Shown here in pieces: positions 6,947-15,634 of a stretch of 32,806 nucleotides of DNA. Under the pieces are notes generated by a model that saw nothing but the letters and a program-made list of their open reading frames with translations, did not search any database and had not been told where the DNA came from. The translations under genes and the position numbers were made by a program. This stretch comes from Rhizobium sp. Q54 (GTDB lineage: Bacteria > Pseudomonadota > Alphaproteobacteria > Rhizobiales > Xanthobacteraceae): positions 1-32,806 of the forward strand of contig CAMAUC010000034.1 in assembly GCA_945861265.1 (NCBI GenBank). Reading direction: 5' to 3'. Within the stretch, counting starts at the first letter, position 1; the number at the start of each line of letters is the position of its first letter.

Positions 6947-8181
6947 CCACGCGCGACACCGAGGTTGCGATTATTGGCGGCGGCGCCGCCGGCATTGCCG
7001 CCGGGCGACGGCTGCATGACGAAGGCATTGCCTGTCTCATCGTCGAAGCGCGGTCGCGGCTTGGCGGGCGCGCCTGGACGGTCGCGGACACGGCCGGCCT
7101 CCCGCTCGATCTCGGCTGCGGCTGGCTGCATTCGGCCGACCGCAACCCCTGGGTCGCCATCGCCGAGGCGCAAGGGCTCACCATCGACAGGACCGCGCCG
7201 CCCTGGTCGCGGCCATCCTTGCCGGGCGTATTCGCACCGGGCGACCAAAGTGCGTTCAACGAAGCGATGAACGCATTTTTCGAACGATTGAGCGATGCTG
7301 TTGCCAGCGGCAAGGATATGCCGGCCGCCGCTTTGCTCGAGCCTGGCAACCGCTGGAACAATCTCATCGTCGCGGTCGGCACCTATATCAGCGGCACCGA
7401 GCTGGCGGCCATGTCGGCGCTCGACTTCGAACATTATCACGACACCGAAGTGAACTGGCGCGTCAAGGAAGGCTATGGCGCGGCGATCGCGGCGCATGGC
7501 GCCGGTGTGCCGGTCGTGTTCGATTGCGCGGTGACACGCATCGACCATCACGGCAAGCGTTTGAGAATCGAAACAGCGAATGGCTATATCGCGGCCGACC
7601 GCGCCATCGTGACATTGCCAAGCAATGTGCTGGCCGAACGCGAGGATTTTTTCTCACCGGCCTTGCCGGAAAAGACGCGCGCAGCGTCACGGCTGCCGCT
7701 CGGCCTGGCCGACAAATTATTCCTGTCGCTGGAGCAGCCGGAAGAATTTTCAGCTGGCGGCCGCCTGTTCGGCAATGTCGAACGCGCCGGCACCGGCACG
7801 TATCACATGCGGCCGTTCGGCCGGCCGATGATCGAATGCTTTTACGCCGGACAATGCGCGCGCGACCTGGAGGCCGGCGGCGAAAACGCCTTTTTCGATT
7901 TCGCTGTGGGCGAGCTGACCGCGCATCTCGGCAGCGACTTCGCACGGCGGATCAAGCCGCTGCTGATCCACCCGTGGGGCAGCGACCCCCACGCGCGCGG
8001 CTCATACTCATATGCGGTGCCGGGCGCGGCGGGCGAACGCGCGGTGCTGGCGGCGCCGGTCGATGGCCGCCTGTTCTTTGCCGGCGAAGCCTGCTCGGCG
8101 CACGACTTCTCGACCGCGCATGGCGGCTATTTCACCGGCATTGCCGCCGCCGAACAGGCGATTGCTTCGCTGAAACGCTAA
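6943..8181 (+). CDS. Flavin-containing amine oxidase-like oxidoreductase
   Basis: The 412-aa protein has an N-terminal FAD-binding Rossmann motif (AIIGGGAAGIAAGRRL, residues 9-24), with the acidic residue that binds ribose in LIVEARSRLGGRAW. The C-terminal flavin motif GRLFFAGEACSAHDFSTAHG is typical of monoamine oxidase/polyamine oxidase-like enzymes. The substrate is not evident. It starts at GTG 6943, overlapping the glycosyltransferase stop in the four-base GTGA, so translation is coupled. It ends tail-to-tail with the aminotransferase gene, sharing the bases CTAA. No signal peptide is seen; the protein is probably cytoplasmic. Confidence 0.88.
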   Translation: MTTRDTEVAIIGGGAAGIAAGRRLHDEGIACLIVEARSRLGGRAWTVADTAGLPLDLGCGWLHSADRNPWVAIAEAQGLTIDRTAPPWSRPSLPGVFAPGDQSAFNEAMNAFFERLSDAVASGKDMPAAALLEPGNRWNNLIVAVGTYISGTELAAMSALDFEHYHDTEVNWRVKEGYGAAIAAHGAGVPVVFDCAVTRIDHHGKRLRIETANGYIAADRAIVTLPSNVLAEREDFFSPALPEKTRAASRLPLGLADKLFLSLEQPEEFSAGGRLFGNVERAGTGTYHMRPFGRPMIECFYAGQCARDLEAGGENAFFDFAVGELTAHLGSDFARRIKPLLIHPWGSDPHARGSYSYAVPGAAGERAVLAAPVDGRLFFAGEACSAHDFSTAHGGYFTGIAAAEQAIASLKR

Positions 8182-9041
8182 GCGTGCGCATAAGCCCAAT
8201 AAAGCTCGCGCGCCTTGCGATAGAGCGGGCCGGGCTGCAATGAGCGCGCGTCGATGCGGTTGACCGGCATTACCTTGGAATAATTGCCGGAGGAAAAAAT
8301 CTCGTCGGCATTTTCCAGATCGGCATAGGTCAATGTCGTCTCGACGACGTCGACGCCGGCGCCGCGCAGCAGACCGATAACGCGCTGGCGGGTGATGCCG
8401 TTGAGAAACGTGCCGTTCGGCGCCGGCGTGAACACCACGCCGTCCTTGGCCATGAACAGATTGGCGCTGGCGAATTCGGCGACGTTGCCGAGCGCATCGC
8501 ACATGACCGGCATCGAAAATCCGCGTCTGTTCGATTCGACCAGGGCACGCGCATTGTTGGGATAGAGACAGCCGGCCTTGGCATCGACTGGCATGGTCTC
8601 GGCGGTCGGCTTGCGGAACGGCGACAAAGTAATCGACATGCCTTCCGGCGGGCGCATCGGCGCCTCATACATCGTCAGGCACCACTGTGTGGAATCGGCG
8701 TCCGGCGCGATCATCAATTTGCCGCTGCGCTCGGCCCAATAGGTCGGGCGGATATAGAACGCGGCGTCGGCGCTGAATTTCTTCAATCCGTCACGCGTCA
8801 GGCTTTCCCACTTTTCCGCCGGGCAGACCGGATCGAGCATCATCGCCGTGGCCGAAACATTCACGCGCTGGCAATGCAGATCGAGATCGGGCACGACGCC
8901 CTCGAAGGCGCGCGCGCCGTCGAACACCGACGAGCAGAACAGCGCGGCATGGGTGCGCGTGCCCATGATCGCCACGTTGCCTTCGTGCCAGTCGCCTTCG
9001 TAAAAGGTCCAGGTTTTCGACAAATCCTGCGCCAGCGCCAT
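8178..9041 (-). CDS. Class IV PLP aminotransferase, branched-chain type
   Basis: This enzyme moves an amino group between branched-chain amino acids and 2-oxoglutarate, or acts on related substrates. The 287-aa product has the fold-type IV signature: the N-terminal FCSSVFDGARAFEG, catalytic Lys155 in VDAKAGCLYPNN, Glu189 in GNVAEFASANLF and the phosphate-binding turn LNGITRQRVIGLL. The K155 context differs from E. coli IlvE (KAGCLY rather than KAGGNY), so the natural substrate could be another amino acid; D-amino-acid or aromatic specificity is possible. I chose ATG 9041 because GGGAGAG precedes it; the frame also opens at a TTG at 9059. Confidence 0.88.
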   Translation of the reverse strand: MALAQDLSKTWTFYEGDWHEGNVAIMGTRTHAALFCSSVFDGARAFEGVVPDLDLHCQRVNVSATAMMLDPVCPAEKWESLTRDGLKKFSADAAFYIRPTYWAERSGKLMIAPDADSTQWCLTMYEAPMRPPEGMSITLSPFRKPTAETMPVDAKAGCLYPNNARALVESNRRGFSMPVMCDALGNVAEFASANLFMAKDGVVFTPAPNGTFLNGITRQRVIGLLRGAGVDVVETTLTYADLENADEIFSSGNYSKVMPVNRIDARSLQPGPLYRKARELYWAYAHA

Positions 9042-9133
9042 ATAAGTCTCTCCCAACAATTTTTTGTGACGACATTTTCTTTGCGCTTATGGCCGCGCTT
9101 TGCAAGCATAGCGCAACCGGCCGGGAGGATAAA

Positions 9134-9793
9134 ATGTCGTCCATCTACGTTTTCGATGCCTACGGCACTTTGTTCGACGTGCACGCGGCGATCGGGCGTT
9201 TTCGCGCGCAGGCCGGTCCCGATGCCGACCGGATGTCGGATATCTGGCGCACCAAGCAACTGGAATATACCTGGACGCTGACGCTCGCCGGCCATTACGC
9301 GGAATTCTGGGTGCTGACCGAACGCGCGCTCGATTATGCGCTGGCGCGGGTGCCATCGGTGCCGAAATCGCTCAAGGCCAGCCTGCTGGACGCCTATTTC
9401 AAGCTCGACGCCTTTCCCGATGCGCGCGCCGCGCTGAAAGGCCTGAAGGCCGCCGGCCACAAGACCGGCATTCTGTCGAACGGTTCGCCGGCGATGCTCA
9501 AGGGCGCGGTCGACAATGCCGGCATCGGCGGCGATCTTGACGGCGTCCTGTCGGTCGACAGCCTGAAAATTTTCAAGCCGCGCCCGGAAGTCTATGCCCT
9601 GGTCACCGCGCATTACAAATGCGCGCCGAAGGATGTGACCTTCGTGTCGTCCAACCGCTGGGACGTGATGGCCAGCGTCTCGGTCGGCTTCCGCGGCCTG
9701 TGGGTCAATCGCAGCAAGATGCCGGACGAATACCTCGATTTCGCACCGGCACAGACTTTGGCCGATCTCGGTTCCCTGGCCGCGGGACGCTAA
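9134..9793 (+). CDS. L-2-haloacid dehalogenase (HAD type II)
   Basis: The enzyme hydrolyses L-2-haloacids to D-2-hydroxyacids through an aspartyl ester. The 219-aa length is normal. Active-site residues are all present: nucleophile D8 in FDAYGTLFD with T12, R39 in [12 protein letters not shown]115-N116 in LSNGSP, K149 in FKPRPEVY, and S173, N174 and D177 in [10 protein letters not shown]. These match the residues known for this subclass, so a real dehalogenase, not just a general HAD phosphatase, is likely. I chose ATG 9134 because GGGAGGA lies just upstream. It is transcribed away from the aminotransferase across a short 92-base divergent gap and toward the ABC exporter genes. Confidence 0.9.
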   Translation: MSSIYVFDAYGTLFDVHAAIGRFRAQAGPDADRMSDIWRTKQLEYTWTLTLAGHYAEFWVLTERALDYALARVPSVPKSLKASLLDAYFKLDAFPDARAALKGLKAAGHKTGILSNGSPAMLKGAVDNAGIGGDLDGVLSVDSLKIFKPRPEVYALVTAHYKCAPKDVTFVSSNRWDVMASVSVGFRGLWVNRSKMPDEYLDFAPAQTLADLGSLAAGR

Positions 9794-9879
9794 CAGGATT
9801 GGTCGCGGACGGGTCTGGCGCAGGCGCACAACGCCGCCTATATGCCGATCGCGGCCCCCTCCTCCTGCGCGATCCATTC

Positions 9880-10818
9880 ATGACATCGATCATTTCCATC
9901 AGCGGCCTGTCGAAGACCTATGCCTCCGGCTTCCAGGCACTCAAGACAATCAACCTCGATATCAAGCGCGGCGAAATCTTCGCCTTGCTCGGCCCCAATG
10001 GCGCCGGCAAGACGACGTTGATCGGCGTCATCTGCGGCATCGTTAATGCGACGGCCGGAACGGTGACGGTCGATGGCCACGATATCGTCAATGACTATCG
10101 CGCCGCCCGCGCGCTGATCGGACTGGTGCCGCAGGAACTGACCACCGACGCCTTCGAGACAGTGTGGGCGACGGTGAGTTTCAGCCGTGGCCTGTTCGGC
10201 AAGCCGAAAAATCCCGCCTATATCGAGAAGATCCTCAAGGACCTGTCGCTTTGGGACAAGAAGGACAACAAGATCATGACGCTGTCGGGCGGCATGAAGC
10301 GCCGTGTGCTGATCGCCAAGGCATTGTCGCATGAACCGCAGGTGCTGTTCCTCGACGAGCCGACCGCCGGCGTCGATGTCGAACTGCGCAAGGATATGTG
10401 GCAGGTGGTGCGCGATTTGCGGGCTTCCGGCGTCACCATCATTCTGACCACGCATTACATCGAGGAAGCCGAGGACATGGCCGATCGCATCGGCGTCATC
10501 AGCAAAGGCGAGATTATTCTCGTCGAGAACAAGGCCGAGCTGATGCGCAAACTCGGCAAAAAACAATTGACGCTGCATCTGCAAAAGCCGCTCGATGCCA
10601 TCCCGGCGGAGCTTGCCACGCATAATCTGGCGCTGGCCGACGACGGCAACGAACTGGTCTTCACCTACGACACCATGGCCGAACGCACCGGCGTCACCGC
10701 GCTGTTGAGCGACCTAAGCCGCCTCAATATCCGCTTTCGCGATCTGCAGACGACGCAAAGCTCGCTGGAGGACATTTTCATCGGTCTTGTTCATAACAGC
10801 GCCGGAGCCGCGTCATGA
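9880..10818 (+). CDS. ABC-2 exporter ATP-binding protein
   Basis: The 312-aa ATPase powers the membrane protein encoded next to it. Motifs in order: Walker [10 protein letters not shown] (38-46), Q-loop in [10 protein letters not shown], signature LSGGMKRR (135-142), Walker [13 protein letters not shown] (155-166) and the switch His in [16 protein letters not shown]. The layout, with a C-terminal extension of about 80 residues, matches the drug/polysaccharide exporter branch (CcmA/YadG, NodI type). The start is ATG 9880; the frame is open further upstream but only inside the dehalogenase gene. Its TGA overlaps the permease ATG (ATGA). The substrate is unknown. Confidence 0.93.
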   Translation: MTSIISISGLSKTYASGFQALKTINLDIKRGEIFALLGPNGAGKTTLIGVICGIVNATAGTVTVDGHDIVNDYRAARALIGLVPQELTTDAFETVWATVSFSRGLFGKPKNPAYIEKILKDLSLWDKKDNKIMTLSGGMKRRVLIAKALSHEPQVLFLDEPTAGVDVELRKDMWQVVRDLRASGVTIILTTHYIEEAEDMADRIGVISKGEIILVENKAELMRKLGKKQLTLHLQKPLDAIPAELATHNLALADDGNELVFTYDTMAERTGVTALLSDLSRLNIRFRDLQTTQSSLEDIFIGLVHNSAGAAS

Positions 10819-11576
10819 ACAGCCACGCGATCCTGGCGATCTACAAATTCGAAATGTCGCGCACTTTGCGCACGATCTGGCAGAGCATCGTCTCGCCGGT
10901 GATCTCGACCTCGCTGTATTTCGTCGTGTTCGGGGCCGCCATCGGCTCGCGCATCACCGAGATCGAGGGCGTCGCCTATGGCGCCTTCATCGTGCCCGGG
11001 CTGATCATGCTGATGCTGTTGACGCAAAGCACCATGAATGCCTCGTTCGGCATCTATTTCCCGCGCTTTACCGGCACGATCTACGAATTGCTGTCGGCGC
11101 CGGTATCGTCCTTCGAGATCGCCTGCGGCTATGTCGGCGCGGCGGCGACCAAGTCGATCATCCTCGGCCTCATCATCCTGGCGACGTCATGGCTGTTCGT
11201 GCCGCTGCATATCGCGCACCCGTTCTGGATGCTGACCTTCCTGGTGCTGACGGCGGTTACCTTCAGCCTGTTCGGCTTCATCATCGGCATCTGGGCCGAC
11301 GGCTTCGAGCAGTTGCAGATCATTCCGCTTTTGATCATCACGCCTTTGACGTTCCTTGGCGGCACGTTTTATTCCACCCACGTCCTGCCGCCATTCTGGC
11401 AGACAGTCACACTGTTCAATCCGGTGGTCTATCTGATCTCGGGCTTCCGCTGGAGCTTCTTCGAGATCGCCGATGTCAGCCCGATGGTCAGCCTCGGCAT
11501 GACGCTGGTGTTTCTGAGCACGTGCCTTGTGACCATCTGGTGGATTTTCAAGACCGGGTACCGGCTGAAGAAATAG
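10815..11576 (+). CDS. ABC-2 type exporter permease
   Basis: The 253-aa inner-membrane protein has about six hydrophobic segments and the ABC-2 family layout of the YadH/NodJ group. The family motif near the end reads [20 protein letters not shown], then [15 protein letters not shown]. It begins inside the stop codon of the ATPase gene, so the two are made together as an exporter. The substrate is not shown by the sequence; related systems move lipo-oligosaccharides, polyketides or drugs. The gene converges on the M20 peptidase gene, with a hairpin covering both stop codons. Confidence 0.93.
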   Translation: MNSHAILAIYKFEMSRTLRTIWQSIVSPVISTSLYFVVFGAAIGSRITEIEGVAYGAFIVPGLIMLMLLTQSTMNASFGIYFPRFTGTIYELLSAPVSSFEIACGYVGAAATKSIILGLIILATSWLFVPLHIAHPFWMLTFLVLTAVTFSLFGFIIGIWADGFEQLQIIPLLIITPLTFLGGTFYSTHVLPPFWQTVTLFNPVVYLISGFRWSFFEIADVSPMVSLGMTLVFLSTCLVTIWWIFKTGYRLKK

Positions 11577-11593
11577 CCGGCGGCGGCTATTTC
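11570..11593. terminator. Bidirectional hairpin between convergent genes
   Basis: GAAATAGCC (11570-11578) and GGCTATTTC (11585-11593) form a perfect 9-bp stem around the loop GGCGGC. The stem contains the stop codons of both convergent genes (TAG 11574-11576 on the plus strand, TAG 11589-11587 on the minus strand). A GC-rich inner stem with A/T at its base resembles a bidirectional rho-independent terminator, though the U-run is short. Confidence 0.5.
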
Positions 11594-12987
11594 TCCGCCA
11601 GCGCGTGCAGAATACGCGCCCAGGAGCGGATGCCCTTATGGTAGCAGGTGAGATCGAATTTCTCGTTCGGCGAATGCACGCGGTCGTCGTCGAGCGCGAA
11701 GCCGACCAGCAGTGAATCCATGCCGAGCACGCTCTTGAAATCGGCAACGATTGGGATTGAGCCGCCAGCGCCGACCGCCACCGCCTTCTTGCCCCACTCC
11801 TCGCCCAAAACCGTGCGCGCCTTGTTGAGCGCCGGATTATCGAACGACAGTTGCAGCGCCGCCGCCAGCCCGAAATTGCCGAATTCGACCTTGCAGTCCG
11901 ACGGCAGCCTGTCGCGCACGAATTTGCGGAAATTGTCACGGATTTTTTCCGGGTCCTGATCGCCGACCAGGCGGAACGAGACCTTGGCGGATGCTTCGCC
12001 CGGGATGACGGTCTTGGCACCCTCGCCGGTATAGCCGCCAATGATGCCGTTGATCTCTGCGGTCGGCCGCGTGGTGACAAGTTCGATCAGCATCCGGTCC
12101 TTTTCGCCGGACGGAATCTTCAGGCCAATCGGTCCGAGGAATTTCTCCGAGGTCAGGCCGAGACCTTTGAGGTCGGCTTTGATGTCGGCTGGCAGCTCAT
12201 GCACGCCGTCGTAGAAGCCGGGGATGGTGACGCGACCGTTGTCGTCCCATAGCGCGCCGAGGATTTTGGCCAGCAGCCGGATCGGGTTCTGCGCAGCGCC
12301 GCCGAAGACCCCGGAGTGCAGATCGCGGTCGGCGCAGGTGATTTTCACATCCTCATAAACCAGGCCGCGCAGCGACGTTGTCACCGCCGGGGTTTTCTGG
12401 TCCCACATCGCTGTGTCGCAGACCAAAGCGAGGTCGAGTTTGAATTCCTCGGCATTGTCGCTGACGAAGGCAAAGAGATTTTTCGACCCGCACTCCTCCT
12501 CCCCCTCAATCATGGTCGTAATCGACAGCGGCAGCGAGCCGGTGACCGCCTTGTAGGCCCGGCAGGCCTCGATGAAGGTCATCGCCTGGCCTTTATCGTC
12601 GCAGGCGCCGCGAGCGACGATGATCTTGCGGCCATCTGGCAAGGTCTCGATGCGCGGCTCGAACGGCGGGGTCTTCCACAAATTCAGCGGGTCGACCGGC
12701 TGCACGTCATAGTGACCGTAAAACAGAACGCGGGGACCGGTGGCGCCGGCCGCGGTGCTGCCATTTGATTTGCCGACCACGACGGGGTGGCCGGCGGTCG
12801 GGCGCACGCTGGTTTCAAAGCCGATCGAGGTCAGGTCGGCGGCGACATGTTCGGCGGCGGCGCGGCACTGGTCTTTGTAAGCCGGATCGGTCGATATCGA
12901 GGCAATGCGAAGCAGCGCAAACAGCCGCTCGACGCTTTTATCCATATCCTGGTCGATGCGGTTGAGTACCGCGTCAAGAGTGCTCAT
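11587..12987 (-). CDS. M20-family zinc dipeptidase/deacylase
   Basis: The 466-aa protein matches the M20/M28 carnosinase-like branch (DapE/ArgE relatives), di-zinc enzymes that hydrolyse peptide or acyl bonds. Visible metal and catalytic residues are H92 and D94 (FYGHYDVQP), the bridging D130 (ARGACDDKGQ), the Glu cluster 163-165 (IEGEEECGS) and H438 (DDRVHSPNEKF). A lid/dimerisation domain of about 190 residues sits between the two halves of the catalytic domain. The length is typical. There is no signal peptide, so it acts in the cytoplasm; the substrate (dipeptide or acylated amino acid) is unknown. AAAGGA precedes the ATG in the mRNA. Confidence 0.9.
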   Translation of the reverse strand: MSTLDAVLNRIDQDMDKSVERLFALLRIASISTDPAYKDQCRAAAEHVAADLTSIGFETSVRPTAGHPVVVGKSNGSTAAGATGPRVLFYGHYDVQPVDPLNLWKTPPFEPRIETLPDGRKIIVARGACDDKGQAMTFIEACRAYKAVTGSLPLSITTMIEGEEECGSKNLFAFVSDNAEEFKLDLALVCDTAMWDQKTPAVTTSLRGLVYEDVKITCADRDLHSGVFGGAAQNPIRLLAKILGALWDDNGRVTIPGFYDGVHELPADIKADLKGLGLTSEKFLGPIGLKIPSGEKDRMLIELVTTRPTAEINGIIGGYTGEGAKTVIPGEASAKVSFRLVGDQDPEKIRDNFRKFVRDRLPSDCKVEFGNFGLAAALQLSFDNPALNKARTVLGEEWGKKAVAVGAGGSIPIVADFKSVLGMDSLLVGFALDDDRVHSPNEKFDLTCYHKGIRSWARILHALAEK

Positions 12988-13473
12988 GCGCTGGATCCTT
13001 TCAGTTCGGGCGCCACGCTAGCAACGCCCGCGACGCATGAAAAGCGACGATATTTTCCGGTTCCGGCCGCCCCATCGGAGGCTCGCAATGCCGCATAACG
13101 AAGCGCCGGCGGCAAGTCCGAGCGCTTAGCGCAAATAATCTCATCGGAGGCGGAAACAAAACGCTCTTTAGATGCTTCATTCAGGCACTTTTAAGAAACC
13201 AACGCCTAAGCCAAGCCTTGTTGCCGAGCAACAACTAAACTTAGTACGAGCCAATGCCTCATTCTATCTGTAGGTCTGTCCAACCGAAGGCAGCGAACGC
13301 GGATGTGATCTGGATCACAGCACCACCAACCTTTATAGGGCTAGTATTTTTTACGAACGATGGTACTCGACTGAAACAATCTCAAAATGTGACCGCGCTT
13401 CATGCTTGTCATCGCCACCAGCGACGTTCAATATGTTTGCAACCTGCCGACAGTGCGGGACCGTGAGGGGACC
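12988..13473. other. Intergenic region with a CRP-type site
   Basis: These 486 bases lie between the M20 gene (minus strand) and the DUF2267 gene (plus strand) and must carry both promoters. They contain the palindrome at 13304-13319. Short open frames are present (for example 13254-13466) but lack protein-like composition. GC is lower than in the flanking genes. No RNA gene was recognised. Confidence 0.5.
13304..13319. promoter_or_regulatory. CRP/FNR-family binding site (predicted)
   Basis: TGTGATCTGGATCACA consists of two 7-base perfect arms around two bases and fits the classic CRP pattern TGTGA-N6-TCACA exactly. It lies 155 bases before the DUF2267 start and 317 bases from the M20 start. 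No CRP/FNR gene is in the window. The site differs from FixK/FNR boxes (TTGAT-N4-ATCAA) at the outer bases. Confidence 0.55.
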
Positions 13474-13836
13474 ATGAATGAATTGATTGCGCGTCTCGTT
13501 GCCAATGTCGGCATCGATCAAGCCGCCGCTGAAAAATCCGTCGGCATCATTCTCGACTTCCTGAAAAAGGAAGGCCCGGCCGACAAGGTGCAGGCCCTGA
13601 TCGACAAGCTGCCCGGCGCCGAGGCCTTGCTGGCCGCGCAGGCGGGCGAGAGCGGCGGCATGTTCGCCATGGGCGGACTGATGGGAGCCGGTACCAAGAT
13701 GATGGGCGCAGGGCTCAGCATGGGTCAGGTGCAGGGCGTCACCAAGGAAGTCATCGCCTACGCCCGCGAAAAGGCCGGCGAAGACACGATCGGCGAGATC
13801 GTCGGCTCCATTCCCGGCCTCGGACAATTCATTTGA
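13474..13836 (+). CDS. DUF2267 family protein
   Basis: The 120-aa protein fits the DUF2267 family (function unknown) of small alpha-helical proteins. An N-terminal helical half (residues 1-55, MNELIARLVANVGIDQ, then AAAEKSVGIILDFLKK) is followed by a Gly/Met-rich stretch (59-84, GGMFAMGGLMGAGTKMMGAG) and a final helical part with GEIVGSIPGLGQF. The Gly/Met segment could be flexible or membrane-interacting, but there is no clear membrane helix. I chose ATG 13474 because GAGGGGA directly precedes it and the upstream extension from 13402 lacks family character. It lies downstream of the CRP-type palindrome and 50 bases before the DUF4332 gene. Confidence 0.8.
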   Translation: MNELIARLVANVGIDQAAAEKSVGIILDFLKKEGPADKVQALIDKLPGAEALLAAQAGESGGMFAMGGLMGAGTKMMGAGLSMGQVQGVTKEVIAYAREKAGEDTIGEIVGSIPGLGQFI

Positions 13837-13886
13837 CCGGCCCCGTCGCGGCCCTCGCAAGATTTGAAGAAGGTACGGAGACCAGT

Positions 13887-14294
13887 ATGTCCTATCCCAT
13901 CACCGATATCGGGGGTATCGATGGCGAAGCCGCCAAAACCCTAAAGTCGGTGGGGATACGATCCACGGATCGGCTGCTTGAGGCGGCGCGCACGGTGAAG
14001 GGCCGCAAGGAACTCGCCGGAAAGACCACCATCGACGAAAAGCAGTGGCTGTGCTGGGCCAATCATGCCGACCGTATGCGCGTGCGCGGCATCAGCAAGG
14101 AATATGCCGAGCTGTTGCACCATGCCGGCGTCGATACGGTGAAGGAGCTCAAGTACCGCAACCCGGCCAACCTCGCCAAGGCGATGGCCGAGGCGAACAA
14201 GAAGCGCAAGCTGGTGCGCTTTCTGCCGTCCGAGAAGGTGGTCGAGCGCTGGATCGAGCACGCCAAGAAGCTGCCGATCAAGATTTCCTATTAG
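13887..14294 (+). CDS. DUF4332 family protein (helix-hairpin-helix-like)
   Basis: The 135-aa protein matches DUF4332, a family built from helix-hairpin-helix-type repeats. Two copies of the pattern are visible: ITDIGGIDGEAAKTLKSVGI with TDRLLEAA, and MRVRGISKEYAELLHHAGVD with TVKELKYRNP. Such repeats usually bind nucleic acid or other proteins; the role of this family is unknown. I chose ATG 13887 because GAAGGTACGGAG precedes it and MSYPITDI is a natural N-terminus; a TTG at 13833, overlapping the DUF2267 stop, is the alternative. The gene is probably co-transcribed with DUF2267. Confidence 0.8.
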   Translation: MSYPITDIGGIDGEAAKTLKSVGIRSTDRLLEAARTVKGRKELAGKTTIDEKQWLCWANHADRMRVRGISKEYAELLHHAGVDTVKELKYRNPANLAKAMAEANKKRKLVRFLPSEKVVERWIEHAKKLPIKISY

Positions 14295-14373
14295 AGGTGC
14301 CGATCCCGGGCTCCGCTTGACAGCTTGACGGCGACCGCGCAAAGCGACCGCCAAGGTTACAAGACGGACGGCC

Positions 14374-15264
14374 ATGGCAGTCAGCCAATCAGCCTCGGAC
14401 AAGGACGAAACGCGCCAATCCGCGCCCTTTGCCGCGTCGCATTCGCTTGCCGCCTTGCTGACGCTCGGCCGGCCGCTGGTTATGGGCATTCTCAACGTCA
14501 CGCCGGATTCCTTTTCCGACGGCGGCCAGTTCTTCGACCCCGCCCACGCCATCACGCACGCCGGCGAGATGGCCGAGCAAGGTGCCGATATTCTCGATAT
14601 TGGCGCCGAGTCGACCCGTCCCTATGGCAACGCCAGACCGGTTTCGGCCGAGGATGAACTGGCACGGCTAAAGCCGGTACTTCCGGCGGTCGCCAAGCTT
14701 GGCCTTCCTTTGTCCATCGATACCGTCAAAGCCAAAGTCGCCGAATGGGCGCTCGATTACGGCGCTTCAATCGTCAACGACGTTTGGGGTCTGCAGCACG
14801 ATCCCGGCATGGCGGCCTTGGTGGCGAAACGCGGCGTGCCGGTTGTCGCCATGCATAACCGCGAGACCGTCGACGAAAGTATCGATATCGTCGCCGACGT
14901 CATCGACTTCTTCGCCCGTACGCTCGAGATCGCCTCACAGGCTGGCATCCCGCGCGAGATGATCGTCCTCGATCCCGGCATCGGATTCGGCAAGACACCG
15001 GAACAAAGTATTATTTGTCTGGCGCGGCTGGCGGAGTTCAAAAGGTTCGGCCTGCCGCTGCTGGTCGGCGCCTCGCGCAAGCGTTTCATCAATACGATCA
15101 CCCCCTCCGCCCCGGGCGAACGCATTGGCGGCTCGATCGCCAGCCACTTGATCGCCGTCGCCAATAGCGCTTCCATTGTCCGTGTGCATGATGTGGCCGA
15201 GACCGTGCAGGCCTTGCGGGTGACGTCCGCCATCGCCGCCGCAGGCAAAGAAGACAGACAATGA
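14374..15264 (+). CDS. folP: Dihydropteroate synthase
   Basis: The enzyme joins 6-hydroxymethyl-dihydropterin diphosphate to p-aminobenzoate and is the sulfonamide target. The 296-aa TIM-barrel protein shows the signatures MGILNVTPDSFSDGGQF (residues 37-53) and ILDIGAESTRP, plus the barrel strands PLSIDTVKAKV, IVNDVWGLQHD and VLDPGIGFGKT, and the phosphate-binding end LVGASRKRFI. About 30 extra residues at the N-terminus look unstructured, so a later start is possible, but no better ATG is seen before the barrel. Its stop overlaps the folB start (ATGA). Confidence 0.97.
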   Translation: MAVSQSASDKDETRQSAPFAASHSLAALLTLGRPLVMGILNVTPDSFSDGGQFFDPAHAITHAGEMAEQGADILDIGAESTRPYGNARPVSAEDELARLKPVLPAVAKLGLPLSIDTVKAKVAEWALDYGASIVNDVWGLQHDPGMAALVAKRGVPVVAMHNRETVDESIDIVADVIDFFARTLEIASQAGIPREMIVLDPGIGFGKTPEQSIICLARLAEFKRFGLPLLVGASRKRFINTITPSAPGERIGGSIASHLIAVANSASIVRVHDVAETVQALRVTSAIAAAGKEDRQ

Positions 15265-15632
15265 CCGATCGCATATTCATCAAGGGGCTGGCGCTGCACG
15301 CCTATCACGGCGTCATGCCGCACGAGGCCAAGGTCGGCCAGACCTTCACCATCGACCTCGATCTGGATATCGATCTTTCCGACGCCGCCCGCTCCGACAA
15401 GGTCAACGACACCGTTTCCTATGACCAGGTGGCGACCCGCGCCACCGAGGCGTTCAACTCGCAGCGCTTCCGGCTGATCGAGGCCGCCGCCGGCCGCGTC
15501 GCCGACGCCATTCTCGCGGCCTTCCCGCGCGTATTGTCGGTGGCGGTGACGATCCACAAGCCGCATGCGCCGATCGCCGCCACATTCAGCGATGTCGGCG
15601 TGACCGTGGTGCGCGGCCGGCAAAAATCATAG
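15261..15632 (+). CDS. folB: Dihydroneopterin aldolase
   Basis: It cleaves 7,8-dihydroneopterin to 6-hydroxymethyl-dihydropterin and glycolaldehyde. The 123-aa size is typical for a subunit of the octameric tunnelling fold. Family motifs are GLALHAYHGVMPHEAKVGQ (residues 9-27, with the pterin-site Glu), DTVSYDQVA and the late LIEAAAGRVADAIL, where the Glu binds pterin; the conserved Lys is in TIHKPHAP. The start overlaps the folP stop by four bases and folK follows two bases after the stop, so the three genes form a translation-coupled set. Confidence 0.95.
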   Translation: MTDRIFIKGLALHAYHGVMPHEAKVGQTFTIDLDLDIDLSDAARSDKVNDTVSYDQVATRATEAFNSQRFRLIEAAAGRVADAILAAFPRVLSVAVTIHKPHAPIAATFSDVGVTVVRGRQKS

Positions 15633-15634
15633 TC

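Noticed and set aside
13254-13466. 70-codon open frame before the DUF2267 gene
   Set aside because: It contains the CRP-type palindrome, lacks a ribosome binding site and has no protein-like pattern.
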